This document shows positions 25,250 to 38,049 of a DNA stretch of 64,000 nucleotides, piece after piece. Made by a program: the position numbers and the translations under genes. How positions within the stretch are numbered: position 1 is the first letter of the stretch; every line of letters starts with the position of its first letter. The stretch lies in contig NC_092859.1 in NCBI RefSeq assembly GCF_032062135.1, forward strand, positions 35,203,482 through 35,267,481, given 5' to 3'. The stretch comes from Pyxicephalus adspersus (lineage: Eukaryota; Chordata; Amphibia; Anura; Pyxicephalidae). The notes under the pieces were generated by a model. It was not told where the DNA came from. It searched no databases and saw only the letters and a program-made list of their open reading frames with translations.

Positions 25250-27470
25250 CTACATATACATTTTAAAGTACATGTATTACTTTTATAAAATCTTCTTCAG
25301 GTATGTAATTCAAAAATAAGGAAACCATTGAGGGTGACAGCCAACTAGCATTTTCACAAGCAACTAGCATGTGCAGAATGAAAGCCATGGTATTCAGTTA
25401 AAGGTAAATAGCTATATATTTCATATATATTCATATGGTCATTTTCAAAAGTACTTTATAACATATACAATATCCTAATTTTCATAATCATATTTTATAT
25501 GAAGATTTGTAAGCACTAGAGGGCACCCCTATCATTATGCTAGGTTTTCATTTAGGACTAAATGAACTGCATAAGTCATTTGAAGGCCAGGCTGTGTAAC
25601 CTGAGTAAGAAATGTTTCACACTGCATTCCAAGCAGCTCTGCAATTGTGGATCCATAGACATTTAATATAAATAATGGGTGTAAGGCATTCTGCAGCTGT
25701 AGTGCTGTCATAGACGTACCCCACAGATTGTAGTTTCCCCATCCATACCCCCTCATACTTCAATGTTTACTGCAATATTACAGTAAAAAGGGTCTTATTT
25801 CTATATGAAAACCAATAAGACATTAAAATGTCCTTTTAGAAAGCCTTAGCTGCGAGATCCATGTGTATTCTTTTTGACTCCTGGTGTTCTCTGCATATTT
25901 CTTACAGTACAGCAATTAAGGATGACTATTGTTGTTTGCCTTTGTGCAAAGGTTTCTGTAATACAGACCAGTCAGTGCTAATCCCATTTCATTGTGCAGG
26001 GTGATGGGTCTTGTATCCATCGCTCTGTAGTTTTCAGGTGGCCGCCTTTAGTGGGAGATTCTTGTAGGTCTTAATCATTGCTCTGATCGCTGCACAGTCT
26101 ATGTATAGCACAGCGATGATGTCTCTACTACCCAAGGTAATACCTAGGTCTATAAGAAAATTTGGGGAACACAAAGGAGATTTATACACTTTGTTTCTAT
26201 TGAAGAACACATTTCAATCAAAACTGTTGTGCCTGGATTTTATCTTAAAATAGTAAGAAGGAATGTCAAAACACTGCGGTGCATGTAAAAAAAAGGGAGT
26301 CTGGTTTAAGAAAATATGACAAAACATCTGGTGGGGATGTATCCGTGTTTGAAGGCACAAAGTGTTAAATACTTTTAAAGAATAACATTAGTTTGGTGAC
26401 TTTGACAGTAAAGGATATCCAATTCTTTTTAAGAATGGCCTACTGTTCACCTTAATTTCTACCTTTCTATCAATCTTATTGTCCTACAATTGTAGACGTG
26501 CAGATTGCTCATTCCTCTACACCCCAAGGACCAGACATCAGGACACTGTGACATTGCAAATCTTTATCTTCTTTAGGCAGGAATAAAGGAGGACAAGATT
26601 CTCAGAAATCTACTGCCAGGGATAAAATCATGCAAGTCTCATCCTTTTGCCTCTGCAAAATGCATCCGGCTGCTTTTGGCACACAATGAGTAAGAGTTAA
26701 TTAAGATTAGTAGAAACCTGCTGTTCCATAGAAAAACATTTACTAGGGACAGTAGATGAGTTGTAGCAATCTACACATTATCAGGATTTCACCAGAAAGT
26801 GGGAGGCAGAGCAGAATGGACTGTATTGTGTTATAGGCTACAAGATAGACACTTATAATAATGTATCTGGAGCTGGAGTCATGCAAGGATTAACTCCAGC
26901 TCTGAGAATTCTAAACTGTCTTGATGATTACAATACAAGGTTCTAGAAATAATGTTTCTTTGTAAATTCAAAAAATGATGACATTGGCTTATGGGATAAA
27001 AAATTGTTTTAATTTATTGATCAGTTCTTTTTTTTTATGTTGAGAATTAGTTTAGCGATAATGGGGGGGAGGAGACTACATACAGAATGACACCATCAGC
27101 TGGTTAGTAGATGGTAGTGCACATAGGTAATAATTACTTAGGGTGGTACAGATAGGCAATTACATCAATGCCAGTCTTTTCTATTTGAGTGCATCCAAAT
27201 GCACCTTAAGTTGTCCTACTGGGTCCAAACACAACACAAAGCAAGTTAAAATAAGCCTGTTATCTTAAATATCTCAATATACCTACTTTTCAACATATGT
27301 CTGTCCTGCTAGGTAATTTCCTGTGCCTGCTAATAAATGGGTCCAAATCTGCCTGTAAAAAAAAACTCTGTGTCCCCTCTTTAAGCCCACTATAGCCTTG
27401 GACCCTGACGCTTGCTGCATGTTTCTTGGCCCCCGAAGCACGTCTCCAGTAGTCATCTGGCCTGTATCAT
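25250..27470. other. Intron sequence with no recognised element
   Basis: No exon, RNA gene or repeat family supported over this stretch; only short A/T runs. Confidence 0.4.
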
Positions 27471-27471
27471 A

Positions 27472-27694
27472 GGGCCTAATTTAATAAAACTCACCAAGGC
27501 TGGAGATGATACACTTCCATCAATGAAGCTGGGTGATCCAGCAAACCTGGAATGGATTTTTAAAAATTAATTTGCTTTTTGTTAGCAAATGTTTTGATTC
27601 CTGGTCTAGGTTCAGTCCAGGCCTGCTGGATCACCCAGCTTAACAGATGAAAGTATATCTTCCTTTGCCTTGATGAGCTTTAATAAATCAGGCC
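27472..27694. mobile_element. Palindromic MITE family A, third copy
   Basis: Left end GGGCCTAATTTAATAAAACT, then AGCTGGGTGATCCAGCAAAC; right end TGGATCACCCAGCTTAACAG and TTTAATAAATCAGGCC. Full length (223 bp) and strongly self-complementary. Confidence 0.85.
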
Positions 27695-27832
27695 TTTATG
27701 ACTCACATGGCTGTCTACCCAGGTACCTATATACATCTAGGGCAGTGGAGAGAATTACCTTTAGCTATTAGTTATCGTACAGTTATCCTTTACAGGAAGC
27801 AAGAGCTATATAGAAACAAGTGTGCAGTTATT

Positions 27833-27979
27833 AATAATAATATTTATTATTAAACAGGATTTATATGGCGCCAACATATTACACAGCACTGTACATCAAA
27901 AAGGGGTTGCAAATGACAGACGAATACAGACAGAGACACAGGAGGAGAGGACCCTGCCCCAAAGAGCTTACAATTCAGG
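27833..27979 (-). mobile_element. LINE 3' tail copy (CR1/L2-type)
   Basis: AATAATAATATTTATTATTA leads into AACAGGATTTATATGGCGCC, ACATATTACACAGCACTGTA, GGTTGCAAATGACAGACG and CCTGCCCCAAAGAGCTTACA, the complement of the tail at 10642-10790. It ends at the terminal short tandem repeat typical of CR1/L2 3' ends. Confidence 0.8.
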
Positions 27980-28097
27980 TTTTATTAAAAGCTTGAACTA
28001 CTGTGTTCCAACGTACAGCTTATGCTGTGACATTCAAAGACATTTTTGGACAACTGTGTGCTTCTAACCTTGTATCAACAGTTTGAGGATAACCCTT

Positions 28098-28215
28098 TTC
28101 TGTTCTAGCATTTGTGCACAAATTAAAGTCTATAAACACATGGTGAGTTTGGTGTGGAGAAACCCTGAACCTAAGCCTTAACCCTGACCTGATCACCTTT
28201 ATGGTTAACTACAAA
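28098..28215 (+). mobile_element. Second Tc1-type transposase-gene remnant
   Basis: TTCTGTTCTAGCATTTGTGC, ACACATGGTGAGTTTGGTGT and CCCTGACCTGATCACCT match the same gene region as 15150-15260, where the Tc1 transposase carries the D-E-F-G-V stretch. Only about 120 bp remain. Confidence 0.55.
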
Positions 28216-29104
28216 ACTGACTTCAAGCCAGGTCCTTCTGTTCATAATTTATTTGGATGTCTTTATTTTAAGGAACGTAGATCCAGATTACAATTCTTTT
28301 ACATAATTATATTGTTCTATTTTGAGCTCAAATATCACAAGATATTGTTAGTTTTTAATATTAAAATGGTTCAATCTGGTTTACTCCTTCCCACGTTTCC
28401 CTAAAAAAAGCAAAAATTAAGAATATGCCAGCTGGGACACAGACAGCAATAAAACCTTTCCCACTCTAGCCAAAAAACCTAACTATAAACTTTAAAATTT
28501 AATTAAATTAATTGTAAAATATCTATAGAATATTCAAAGCATTTCTGTGGCTTCTTATTGTTAAGAGAAAAAAAAATGTATTTAGATCTATTTTGTTAAT
28601 TTCACAAAATAACACTATACTTAATGCTAACATAAGTGGCGTATTTTCTGAGAAGTAGGTTAATGTAATTCATGGCATTGTCATTAGCCTTGCTCCTAGT
28701 TACGTTCCAGAAATGTCATGGGCCTCCAGGGAATCTAACAAAACATATCTTTCAAAGACAAAAATATCCAACTCAATGGCAATAACATATTAGTGAAGGG
28801 TAAATATTGTATGCTGGGAAAGGACGGTTTGTGAACTGTGAATAATGTCATTCATTCACATCAAAGTTGAGGTCCATGTCCAAATATGAAAGGGTAGCTA
28901 TTTTCAGAGGGAAACAATGAGGAAAGTGTAGGGTATGTTTTGCTGAGACCTAAATTTGTGCATACTGCGGAACAAGAAATGATTGTGAGAGAGGCATTTA
29001 TAGACGGTACGATATTGAACTGGAGAATGCTTTTTACAACTAGGAATCTACAAAGATGACTGCAGCAGAAAGCACAATTCCCAAGGTGACGCCAGCTAGA
29101 AGAG

Positions 29105-29300
29105 TATAACACAAAGCTTTAAAGCCCAACTCCAACCATACATTTTTGCATTGCATTGGATTGCAAATGACATAATGCTTTGACATTTGTTTGTTTCTTT
29201 TAGGGGAATATCCATAGCTTCCTGTCCTTCAGACCCCCATCACTGGAACAGTAAGGGATAGGAAGTTTTCCCAGTGGGAAAGTAAAAAGTTAGACCATTA
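29105..29300. repeat. Probable interspersed repeat
   Basis: Starts TTTAAAGCCCAACTCCAACC, a style of start I associate with frog repeats, and includes TAGGAAGTTTTCCCAGTGGG. Partly similar wording lies at 16660-16720. Ends not defined. Confidence 0.35.
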
Positions 29301-29873
29301 GCAAAGGTTTTACTCAGACCTTCATCTTTGGAAGAAGGGGAGAGGATTATACACTGCTCTAAACTAAGTATCAGCACTAGAGATGACATGTTATTAGGAG
29401 AACCTGCTACTTTATCCTAATGGAAAAAGTATAAATATAGGTATGCTCAATGTGCAATTTAAACATTCTACTCAATACACTGCAATTGGAAATAATATAA
29501 TTTTCCCCTGAAGAAAAAAAGAACTTTAAGAGCGCCTTTGTTTACAATTGTACAGCCATTTTCCAGTCCTTTTTGTTCAGCCTTTTAGCTTCCAGAATGA
29601 AAAAATGGGGCCAGAAAGATGTTTTTTTTTCTGATACTCGTGTACGGATGTACTCATAAATAAAATTGGACATGAAAAATCTGCTGCACTGTGTACAGAC
29701 ACATAAATCATAAGTCACAGATTCCACACATAGATCACAACTTCCAACACAACTTGAACATTGGACATTTAATACAATTCTCCTATACTTCACACAGACT
29801 TAAAACACTGCAACTACAAACATCAACTAAACAAAGCACATGAACACAATACAATTCTATATAACTCATACAA

Positions 29874-29879
<6 letters not shown>

Positions 29880-29916
<37 letters not shown>
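29880..29916. repeat. (AT)n microsatellite
   Basis: About 18 uninterrupted AT units. Confidence 0.95.
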
Positions 29917-29921
<5 letters not shown>

Positions 29922-30617
29922 AATTGACCACTGGTTACGTTAATGCTATAAATCTACTACGCTTTAGAGTCACAAAACACTGCACTTACTAATGTATGTA
30001 AAGAATTATGAAGAATAGCAAAGTAAATCTATGAATATTAACCTAGCAGACACTAAGATACTGTATGCCTTGGGCTTGCCCTTGGAGCCCTCTTAAATCC
30101 AGGATGACCCATTTAAAGCTAATACAAAAAAACATGCAAATGGTTACTAGGTGATAGAAACTGTTGATGTGGTTACATTTTGCCTTCCCTGACTCTTTAA
30201 CTTCTCATCATCATGCATATAATGAAATATTTTTTTTTCATATAATATAATCACTAGGTTTCTGTGCCCCTCTAATAAATGCAGGCAGATTGTTGCTGGT
30301 AGCAGTGGGCAGCAGGGTGCTATACATAGTTTCCTTAAAAAATGCACAATGCCTCATCAAGATTCATCATCTGACCTAATGCAAGAAGAGGGGTAGATTG
30401 TAAATCAAAATCTAAAATTCTTGATGAATATAAACCAATTTAAAGAACTGGTTGTTCTTAGGCATAATGCATTTGCATGCAGATTGCCTAGGTAGTACCC
30501 ATATGTGATGCGACAAATACATGATTGAATGCACTGCAATCTAATGCAATGGAAGGGAGGGCCAGGGTCAGTCAAGCTAGTAAGAGCTAGTGACCTTAAA
30601 ATAAGCAATTTTGAATA

Positions 30618-30641
30618 CAAGCATCACAACTGTGATGCTTG
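30618..30641. repeat. Perfect 11-bp inverted repeat
   Basis: CAAGCATCACA, a 2-base spacer AC, then TGTGATGCTTG. Could be a small hairpin or a relic of transposon ends; GGAACCCT words following at 30663 and 30685 resemble hAT MITE interior sequence. Confidence 0.6.
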
Positions 30642-31259
30642 ACTTCAGTTTTAATATCACAGGGAACCCTAAGCAACCTCTGCAGGAACCCTAAAAACTT
30701 TGCATGGAACAAGATGGTCTATACAGATGGGGAACACAACACCTCCCAGTATGACCTAACCACTGGACTTGATCAAAAGCACATTGCATTGGAAACAACA
30801 GCAAACATCACACTTAGTGAAAGTAAACCACACTGTAACCTTATGTTTTTGTTTAAAAACGGATTTATATAAGTCAAAGTCAGTGTGTGCATAACATTTC
30901 CATTATTTTAATTCAACACTGCTGCAACAAATCTGCTTTCAAAGTACCAGCAATAACAGGAAACCCATTAAACTTCTTAATGAAGTCTTACAAGCATTAG
31001 GTCAGTTCTCTAATACTAACTGGAGAAGTTGTGAACCCCCAACCCCCCTTCCAATCCCCCTCCCTCCTCTTTACAGTACCCATCCTAAAATATCTTTATG
31101 CACTTCAAAACAGACTGGATTTTAAGACCTCCGCACACAATCTCCCCACAAAATATCATTGTATATTTCTAAAGCTGTGTACCCAAAGCAGCATTCATAA
31201 AACTATTTTTTAAATGCCTTCTCCATAGCAGAGTAAGCCGAGACTACTTAAAAGTCTGT

Positions 31260-31520
31260 TTTTCCTGGAAAAATTCCACAGGCGCAACAATGAAACTGTT
31301 CAGAAAGTATTACCCTTCACAAATCCCCCTTTCCAAATTTTAGACTATTTTGTTTTATTTTTTTCCCCTTCTGCTGATGACAGGGAGAGAGTGTTTTTAA
31401 TATTCCAATGTACTTTTTACGCCTAGGTTCATTCCAAGGTCATTTCACATCTCCATGGGATAAAAATTACTTTCAGGAGCCCTTTTTTCAGCTTATTGCA
31501 AATTGTTTATGATTGTTTAG
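31260..31520. other. Candidate conserved non-coding block
   Basis: Unique sequence with AAAATTCCACAGGCGCAACA, TTACGCCTAGGTTCATTCCA, AGGTCATTTCACATCTCCAT and CTTATTGCAAATTG. No frame and no repeat signature. Inference only. Confidence 0.25.
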
Positions 31521-31599
31521 ATGTCTCTGGATATGCTTTCAAAAAAAAGAACTGTAAGGTAACTGGAATATTTCTGTGTGTATTTTTCTTTCTTCTTGC

Positions 31600-31870
31600 T
31601 TATATAAAAGTAATATATAATTGAATATATTTAATTCAATGTAAGTAGTGTAAGTTCCTAATTTTGACCTGGGATCATCTTCCTGCAGACCACATACAGC
31701 AAAGCTCAGTGTGGTAGTGAGAGAAACAGAACAAAGGGCCACTCAGTAGTGCTGCAGTGCTCATGTACTTACAAGAAAACGCTGGTAGAAGGACGGAGTA
31801 AGGTAACTCATTAATTTGCTGCTTCTCCTTCACTGTCCAGGCATGGATAAATGGGAAGGACAAAGCTTGT
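31600..31870 (+). repeat. Interspersed repeat, copy 2 of the 11600-11920 family
   Basis: Shares TTTTGACCTGGGATCATCTT, CATACAGCA, AACAGAACAAAG and CTTCACTGTCCAGG with the first copy, in order. Non-coding. The short minus-strand open frames here are by chance. Confidence 0.5.
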
Positions 31871-31879
31871 TTGTTAACT

Positions 31880-33230
31880 ACAGCATAGAAAAAAGTCTCC
31901 TAAAGTGCTAAATATAGAAAAGAATAGCCAACACACAAGAAATTCAAACTCAATGTTTACTGAAGTTTTTTGTTTATGGCATGCTGCCTATTTTTTTACA
32001 TTTGGCTATATCATAGAACCATAGTAGGCCATGTACCTATAAATCATACTGGCGAATAAGTCAAAGTAATATGGCATGTCTGTGTATCCTGTAATTCCAG
32101 ACTTGGTTGTACTATGCGTCCTATACTTACAAACTTATACTTTAACCCTATTGTAGAATATACAATTTGCCTGAAGTTTGGTTTTATCAACGCTGCACTG
32201 GAAAGTCTGCTATGGATGCTGCTAGTTCAGCAGCCCTTTGAATTTGATGTGCTGGTAAAGTAGCAATTATATAGGATTTTTTTTTACTAAGCCTTCATAT
32301 GGATGCTAATTTACTATTGCTAGAAATGATGGATATTGATAGTTTTCAGGGATAGTAAGAATGAATGAGTGCTGTAAAGAAAGCAATGTTCATTTTATGG
32401 AGAGGGGAGGATGAGCGGGAGGCACCCTGCTGTATCCTCCTCCATAGGAAATAGAAGTGGTGCTAGCTGTCAGGTGTTTATTGATCCAGTAGGACATTCG
32501 TCTCAGGACATGAAAATTCATGTCTGTTATGGCTTAAAATTAAAAACATTATAGTGAACATGGGCCACCCAAGGCAATCCTATCACCATACCCCATCACT
32601 TTTTAGTTAGGCAGAAATTATAAGCAGGTATGCTTTTTCATCGTTTTCATGGCTGTTTTATACAATCGTTACGCTCCCAACACTAGAAGGCTCATTTTCT
32701 ATTTTAGCATTTACAAAACCTTCTACCTATATAATTTCTGCAAAGCATAACAACTTATTCCTCCATCGTATTGAGTTTAGATGTGGAGTGCCCCTGATGA
32801 CTGTATTTCCTGCACATTAATGGCCTAAATAACAGAAGAATCACTAAATAAACTTTTCTTTATAAAAGGGGTTTTGTGTGCAATGTGGTTTAAGGTTTGT
32901 ATTTAATTCCTCAGAACACAAACACCCGGGGAGCTAGTGTTGAGGTGACTGATTCCACTATATACAGTAAAGCCACACAAACACTTTAATACGAAGCACT
33001 CGGAGTGCAGTGATTAGAATTCTCCACAAAGACTGTCTTATTTGCCTGACACTACATACTGCTTTCCGCATAGTTTCCAGCATCGCTGATTAAAAACTAT
33101 ACAGTGTGCAGCATTCATGGCAATAATACAACTCTCTCCTTTTATTAGACATAAAACCAATACTTATGAATAGATGACCACAACTGTGAAAGGAAAATAA
33201 TTTTGTCATTACAATAAATTTATATTTTAG
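31880..33230. other. Intron sequence with no recognised element
   Basis: Nothing supported beyond short A/T runs. Confidence 0.4.
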
Positions 33231-33239
33231 GTTATTTCT

Positions 33240-33470
33240 GCACCTTAAAACTGAATTCCAGGCAAACCGCTAAATACACAGAAGAAATACAGATATGGTG
33301 GCTGCTTTATCTGCCATAGGATTTGAATTTCTTCTTTGAGTCATCAAAGCTCTGCTACACAGCACAGGCCTGTCTCTTCCTGGAGACCTGATTATTCTCT
33401 GCTGCAGTTGAAGTTATACTCACAGGTCTTGTCCCTCGCACAGCATATGACTGGTCGGTAAAAGATTAGT
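33240..33470 (+). repeat. Interspersed repeat, copy 2 of the 6470-6580 family
   Basis: Begins near TTAAAACTGAATTCCAGGCA and includes CCTGATTATTCTCTGCTGCA and CTCACAGGTCTTGTCCCTCG. The longer of the two copies. Family unknown. Confidence 0.45.
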
Positions 33471-33829
33471 GAGCAGACTCGTCTCTGTGCCAGTCCGCTC
33501 TCAATTAGCATGCTTTTTTTTATACTATATCACAACTAACTGACTCCTTTTGCAGTCTGATTTTTTTTTGCATCAGAACTCCCATCAAGTCAATGAGAAT
33601 TTAAAGCTCATTGAGCTAAGAAAGATCCTAAATGCAAGCTAAATGAAAGCATGTGCAGTTTTCGGGGGCAGAAAACTGGTAACATGAAGGAAAAGATATG
33701 TATCCAATGACAGGTTTCCTTGATCTATTATATACATGAAAACAAAGCCTGTACATGAATAATACTCATCCACAATACTAAGGGTTCTTTTTATAAAGCA
33801 GTGATTTTTAGCAAATATTCCAGGTGCAC

Positions 33830-33905
33830 ATGTTTTCAATGGCAGTGATTGATTCTACACCAGAGAATGGTGAATGTCAGATTCACTACTTTATCAATAG
33901 ACCCT
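33830..33905 (+). repeat. Short repeat shared with 50575-50660
   Basis: CATGTTTTCAATGGCAGTGA, TTGATTC, AGAATG...GAATGTCAGAT and TTTATCAATAGACCCTAA match CATGTTTCAATGGCAGTAAT, TTGATTC, GGAATGTCAGATACCC and TTTATAAATAGATCCCAA in order. Likely arms of one MITE family. Confidence 0.5.
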
Positions 33906-34701
33906 AAGTAAAGAAATGAATCAAATGCAAAATACAAAGGCAAAGATCATATGATAGAATTGTAAGCTATTGAAGCACTGTAGTAAGAAATAATATCCTC
34001 CGTCCAATCATATTGTGATAGAGGATTATTATGAATAATCTCATTACATATGAAAAGTTGGCTAATACTGTGGATTGTCGCTTTGGAATTTGTCATAACT
34101 ACATATTACATTGACATAGGTAATGATGCACAAATCTTATCTGGCTTCCTGAGACTGCTATCAGGCGATATGATGGAGAGGCTGATGTGATACAAAAATT
34201 AGATTCATTCAAGCTGTTAAGCCTGATGCAGAAGTAATATTCAAGCCTGCCACACTATGCAACACAACGGGTAAAATAAATTGGATAGAAGTGTATTTAA
34301 AGAGCACCTGCTGTTTTTACAGATATTAAATATTTGTTTAAAGGCAACAACTTCACTTTTATTTAAGCCCAGCTCCTACTATGTAACCATGCTATAGGTG
34401 TCAATTCACTCCTATGGTTGGCACATGCTGGACCCAGACAGCCAGTAGAGCATAGGCCGGACCAGCCATAGAAATAGGTGGAGCGAACACTGTATATGGG
34501 TATAAGGTGTAGGACATGGGTCAAACTTCTTTTTGAAAAGAATGTGCAATGCAGCCAGGCCTTCTTACATACAGTACAATGAACAAGCGTTGTTACCCTA
34601 AAAATTAAAGTGTGTTGCTTTCAGAAGAAAATAAAGGAAAACCAGAACTAGTAAGCTTTAATATATCATATGTTTGTTCTTGGGTTTAAATACACTATAA
34701 C

Positions 34702-34987
34702 TAAGATTTTCTCAACCTTTTTAACATGGGGAAACTTAGAAATAATTTTCAAGTCTTCAGGGAACCCCCTGCTAAAATTACAATATCCACAGCTCACAGT
34801 ATATACTGTAAGCATTGTGGTGAGTGGGAAGGAATGCTTCTTACATTACTGGCCAGTTGGAAGAATGCCCCTCTTACAGATGGCCAAAAAGATCATTGGT
34901 GTCAGTTAAATTTACCAGAGAGGCAAAATTGATAATTGCTCAAGGATCCCCTAGCAATCCCCGAGAAATCTTGGTAAAGAAACACTG
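34702..34987. mobile_element. hAT-type MITE, copy 1
   Basis: Left end AAGATTTTCTCAACCTTTTT and right end complement CAGTGTTTCTTTACC are diverged forms of the CAGTGxTTCTCAACC terminus of vertebrate hAT elements. The interior has TCAGGGAACCCCCTGC and TTACTGGCCAGTTGGAAGAA, words shared with many hAT MITEs. The 60-100-residue plus-strand frames across it are non-coding. Confidence 0.6.
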
Positions 34988-35453
34988 CTTCAACTTGTCC
35001 TTTATACTTTTCAAACAATCTGCAAGCAGCAGAAGGAATTTTAGATATTATTATACGATCAGTACAATATTGAGAAATAGGAACATAGGCAACTTTTGTA
35101 ATGAATATGGAAAACTGGCATAAGCATTGACCTGGAAAGCTTCAGTAATAACCATTTCATAGTCCTCACTGGGTCAGGCTAACTTCTGATATCCCAATGT
35201 ACAAAAAGAATATTGAATATAAACCTTTAAAGTTTAAAAGAAACAAAAACAAACTACTGTACAAAATGATTTTTTACCAGGACAATCCAGGCAACAAAGA
35301 AATCAGTCTTAGAACCTCCAGTTGTATCCAAGAAATATTAAGTTTATTTGATTTACTTTATAGCAGATCTCAGGAATTACAACAAAAGAAATAAAGGAAT
35401 GATTGGTACAATATTTGTAGAGCTGACCCAAGTCAATATGAATACATTTAGAC

Positions 35454-35765
35454 CAGTCATTCTCAACCTGGGTTTCATATAGTTTCTTCTGTGGTTGTTA
35501 GGGGTTCCTTAAGCTTTGGCCGACAACCTCCCATCTGAAGGTACCTGTATAGTTCTGGCTTCAATGCCTTTTGGCAAAACCAGTAGGATGACACCAGTGA
35601 TCCTAATATCTACAATGTTGGCACTTTGGCCAGGGCATTCTTCCCTAATTATCACCATAACAAAGGAATTCTTCCCCTCAAACCTCAATAAATTAATTTC
35701 ATTCCTTGATACCCAAAATTTATTTTAAGGGTTTCTCTGGAGTAAAAAGGTTCAGAAATAGATTG
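35454..35765. mobile_element. hAT-type MITE, copy 2
   Basis: Left end CAGTCATTCTCAACCTGGG; right-end complement CAATCTATTTCTGAACC. Interior has GGTTGTTAGGGGTTCCTTAA and TTGGCCAGGGCATTCTTCCC. About 312 bp, without a clear target duplication and without a transposase. Confidence 0.5.
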
Positions 35766-36041
35766 ACAACTACAGTAGAGGTCTTATTGTGAAGACCCTT
35801 GGCAAGGACAGCAACGCTCTTTTATCTTTGGAGGCCTGAAAATAAAAGATTGCCAAACCTCTAGGAACTGATCATGGTTTTCATTTGAGATGCCATCAGT
35901 TTCTTTTAATTCATTGTACATTGAAGGCAATATTAGAGCTGAGAGAGGGAGATTTCTATTGATTCGTAACACTTTTGCAGCAGACACACCTCCATACAAT
36001 GTTCTCTTTTGCACACCAAGATTAAATTAGCATTGGGTTTT

Positions 36042-36184
36042 CTCACAGATTGTAAACTCCTCGGGGCAGGGCCCTCTTCTCCTCCCTTGTTACTGTCTGT
36101 CATTTGCTACCCCTATTTATTGTACAGCGCTGCATATTATGTTGGCGCTATATAAATCCTGTTTAATAATTAAAATAAAAATAA
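36042..36184 (+). mobile_element. LINE 3' tail copy (CR1/L2-type)
   Basis: CAGATTGTAAACTCCTCGGG, GCAGGGCCCTCTTCTCCTCC, ACTGTCTGTCATTTGCTACC, TTGTACAGCGCTGCATATTA and TTGGCGCTATATAAATCCTG followed by an AATAATTAAAATAAAAATAA end. This is the best-preserved tail in the window. Confidence 0.85.
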
Positions 36185-37937
36185 TTTGGTTGTGAGTGAC
36201 TGTAGAACATTGGAAAACTTAAAGCTATACGAATAGTGCAAATCAACTTCAAAATTACAGCCAACAACACACATGCAATTCAGGTGCTTCTAGCATTGAC
36301 TGTTTTATGGATGCCAATAACAGGATTGATGCCTAAAATTCCATCCAGGAGTGTAAGCTGTAGCACACAATATTTCCTGTAGCTATCCCAACCCCCACTA
36401 ATAGAAAGCCTGGGACATTTGAAAGCAGAAGCGCTGAGTGTGCTGTACCCTTTAAGTTTAATTGCCATCTGTCTAAATAATGCTTGGTAAAATAAAATGG
36501 CCCCAGTGAAGACAAACCCTACCCTAAATGAGAATAAAGCACTTTGTCAATAGGCCTAATAAGGACTATTAGTTCAAATACATGCAGGTGTCAAAACTAA
36601 ACTGCAATATGCACAGACATGTTTAAAACACGTGTTTAATGCAAATTCTAAACATTTTTTTACAGCATAATGTCCTAAAATTGATGATAGATTGCATGCT
36701 TCCCTCTAAAAAAAACCTAAAATGTTCAGCTGAACAAATACAACATTCTATTACACTGACTTTTACTTTCCTACAATGTGACTTCCACAAATGTTTAGTC
36801 TAAAATAATACCTGTAACTGTGTTGAGCAACCTTTGAGAAACAGAAGGATACATCTGGAATCCATATGTTACAAGCTATAGGAATAAAAAATAAATATAC
36901 ATGCAATTCAACTCAATTCAGGAAGAAGCCTACATTGAAACGATTCCAGGAACATTATTTTATACAATGTCCTGTGGCTTGTGAAATTTTTAAAGGTAAA
37001 ATATTCACCATAGAAGGTCTCATGTATCAACTTTGGAGTTAAAATGAAAAGGGAAAGTGGTTTTGTCTGTAGAAATGTAATTGTAATCAAGCTAGAATTT
37101 TTTAATAATGTAAAACAACGTCTGATTGGTCGCTAAAGAACAAGAATAAAGAACATTGTGCATCTCTAGACTTAAGCTGAATATTGCAGACAGATAATTT
37201 GATGTTTTATCTTTTAAAGTGCTATTCATTTAAATCTTGTTATTTTTCCAGACAGCTTTAGGCTGTGCTACATCTAAGCATTTCCTAGCCTTACTGTAGG
37301 TAGTAAATATAAAATCACTGCATTTAGAAGTTTCTAAAAGTTCTGCTGAGATTATTCGCTTATCAGAGCAAGCAGCAGTAAAGTCCCAGAGCTTTCTGGC
37401 TTCCAGATTGCAATCTCACCCAGGAGGAACTATGCAGCTTGCTAAGCATCACCTACAGGTCCTGATGGATGGCCTAGTTATTTATTGTACATTCGGAGAT
37501 GTTAGGACTACAGTTTAAACATAAATTATTGAATCTGTGGTTTTATTGATGGTTTCCATATGGGGGCACGCTCTCTGCTCTCATGCTTCATATAAATTCT
37601 GTATCAAATATGGTCTGAATTTACCTTTTAAAAAAATACGAGGAGGATGAAACGGCCAGAAGGTTTTTTATTGTAAGTGGTGAAACTGAGAAGGATTGAA
37701 TGCAGAACCCCGCTGGTCGATTAGGCAGCCAGCAAGACGTCATGGTGATAATAGGGGATTATTAGGGAAAATTGTGTTAATATCCAGCTAGCTGAAAAGA
37801 TGTCTGTGGATGTACACAGCCCTTTAATGTATTCATAATTAATCTAACATATGTTTTCTCTATATGAGTCAATGGTTTATTGCCACCTTTATGAAGAACA
37901 ACCAATATTATTATGGTAATATGAAAAAGAGACAATA

Positions 37938-38048
37938 GGGTCCTCTCCTCCTCCTGTGTTATTGTCTGTGTCTGTCTGTCATTCGCAACCCTTATTTTAA
38001 AGTACAGCGTGGGGTAATATGTTGGCGATATATTATTAATAATAATAG
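37938..38048 (+). mobile_element. LINE 3' tail copy (CR1/L2-type)
   Basis: GGTCCTCTCCTCCTCCTGTG, TGTCTGTCTGTCATTCGCAA, AGTACAGCG and ATATGTTGGCGATATATTAT, ending in (TAA)n. Same family as 36042-36184. Confidence 0.8.
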
Positions 38049-38049
38049 G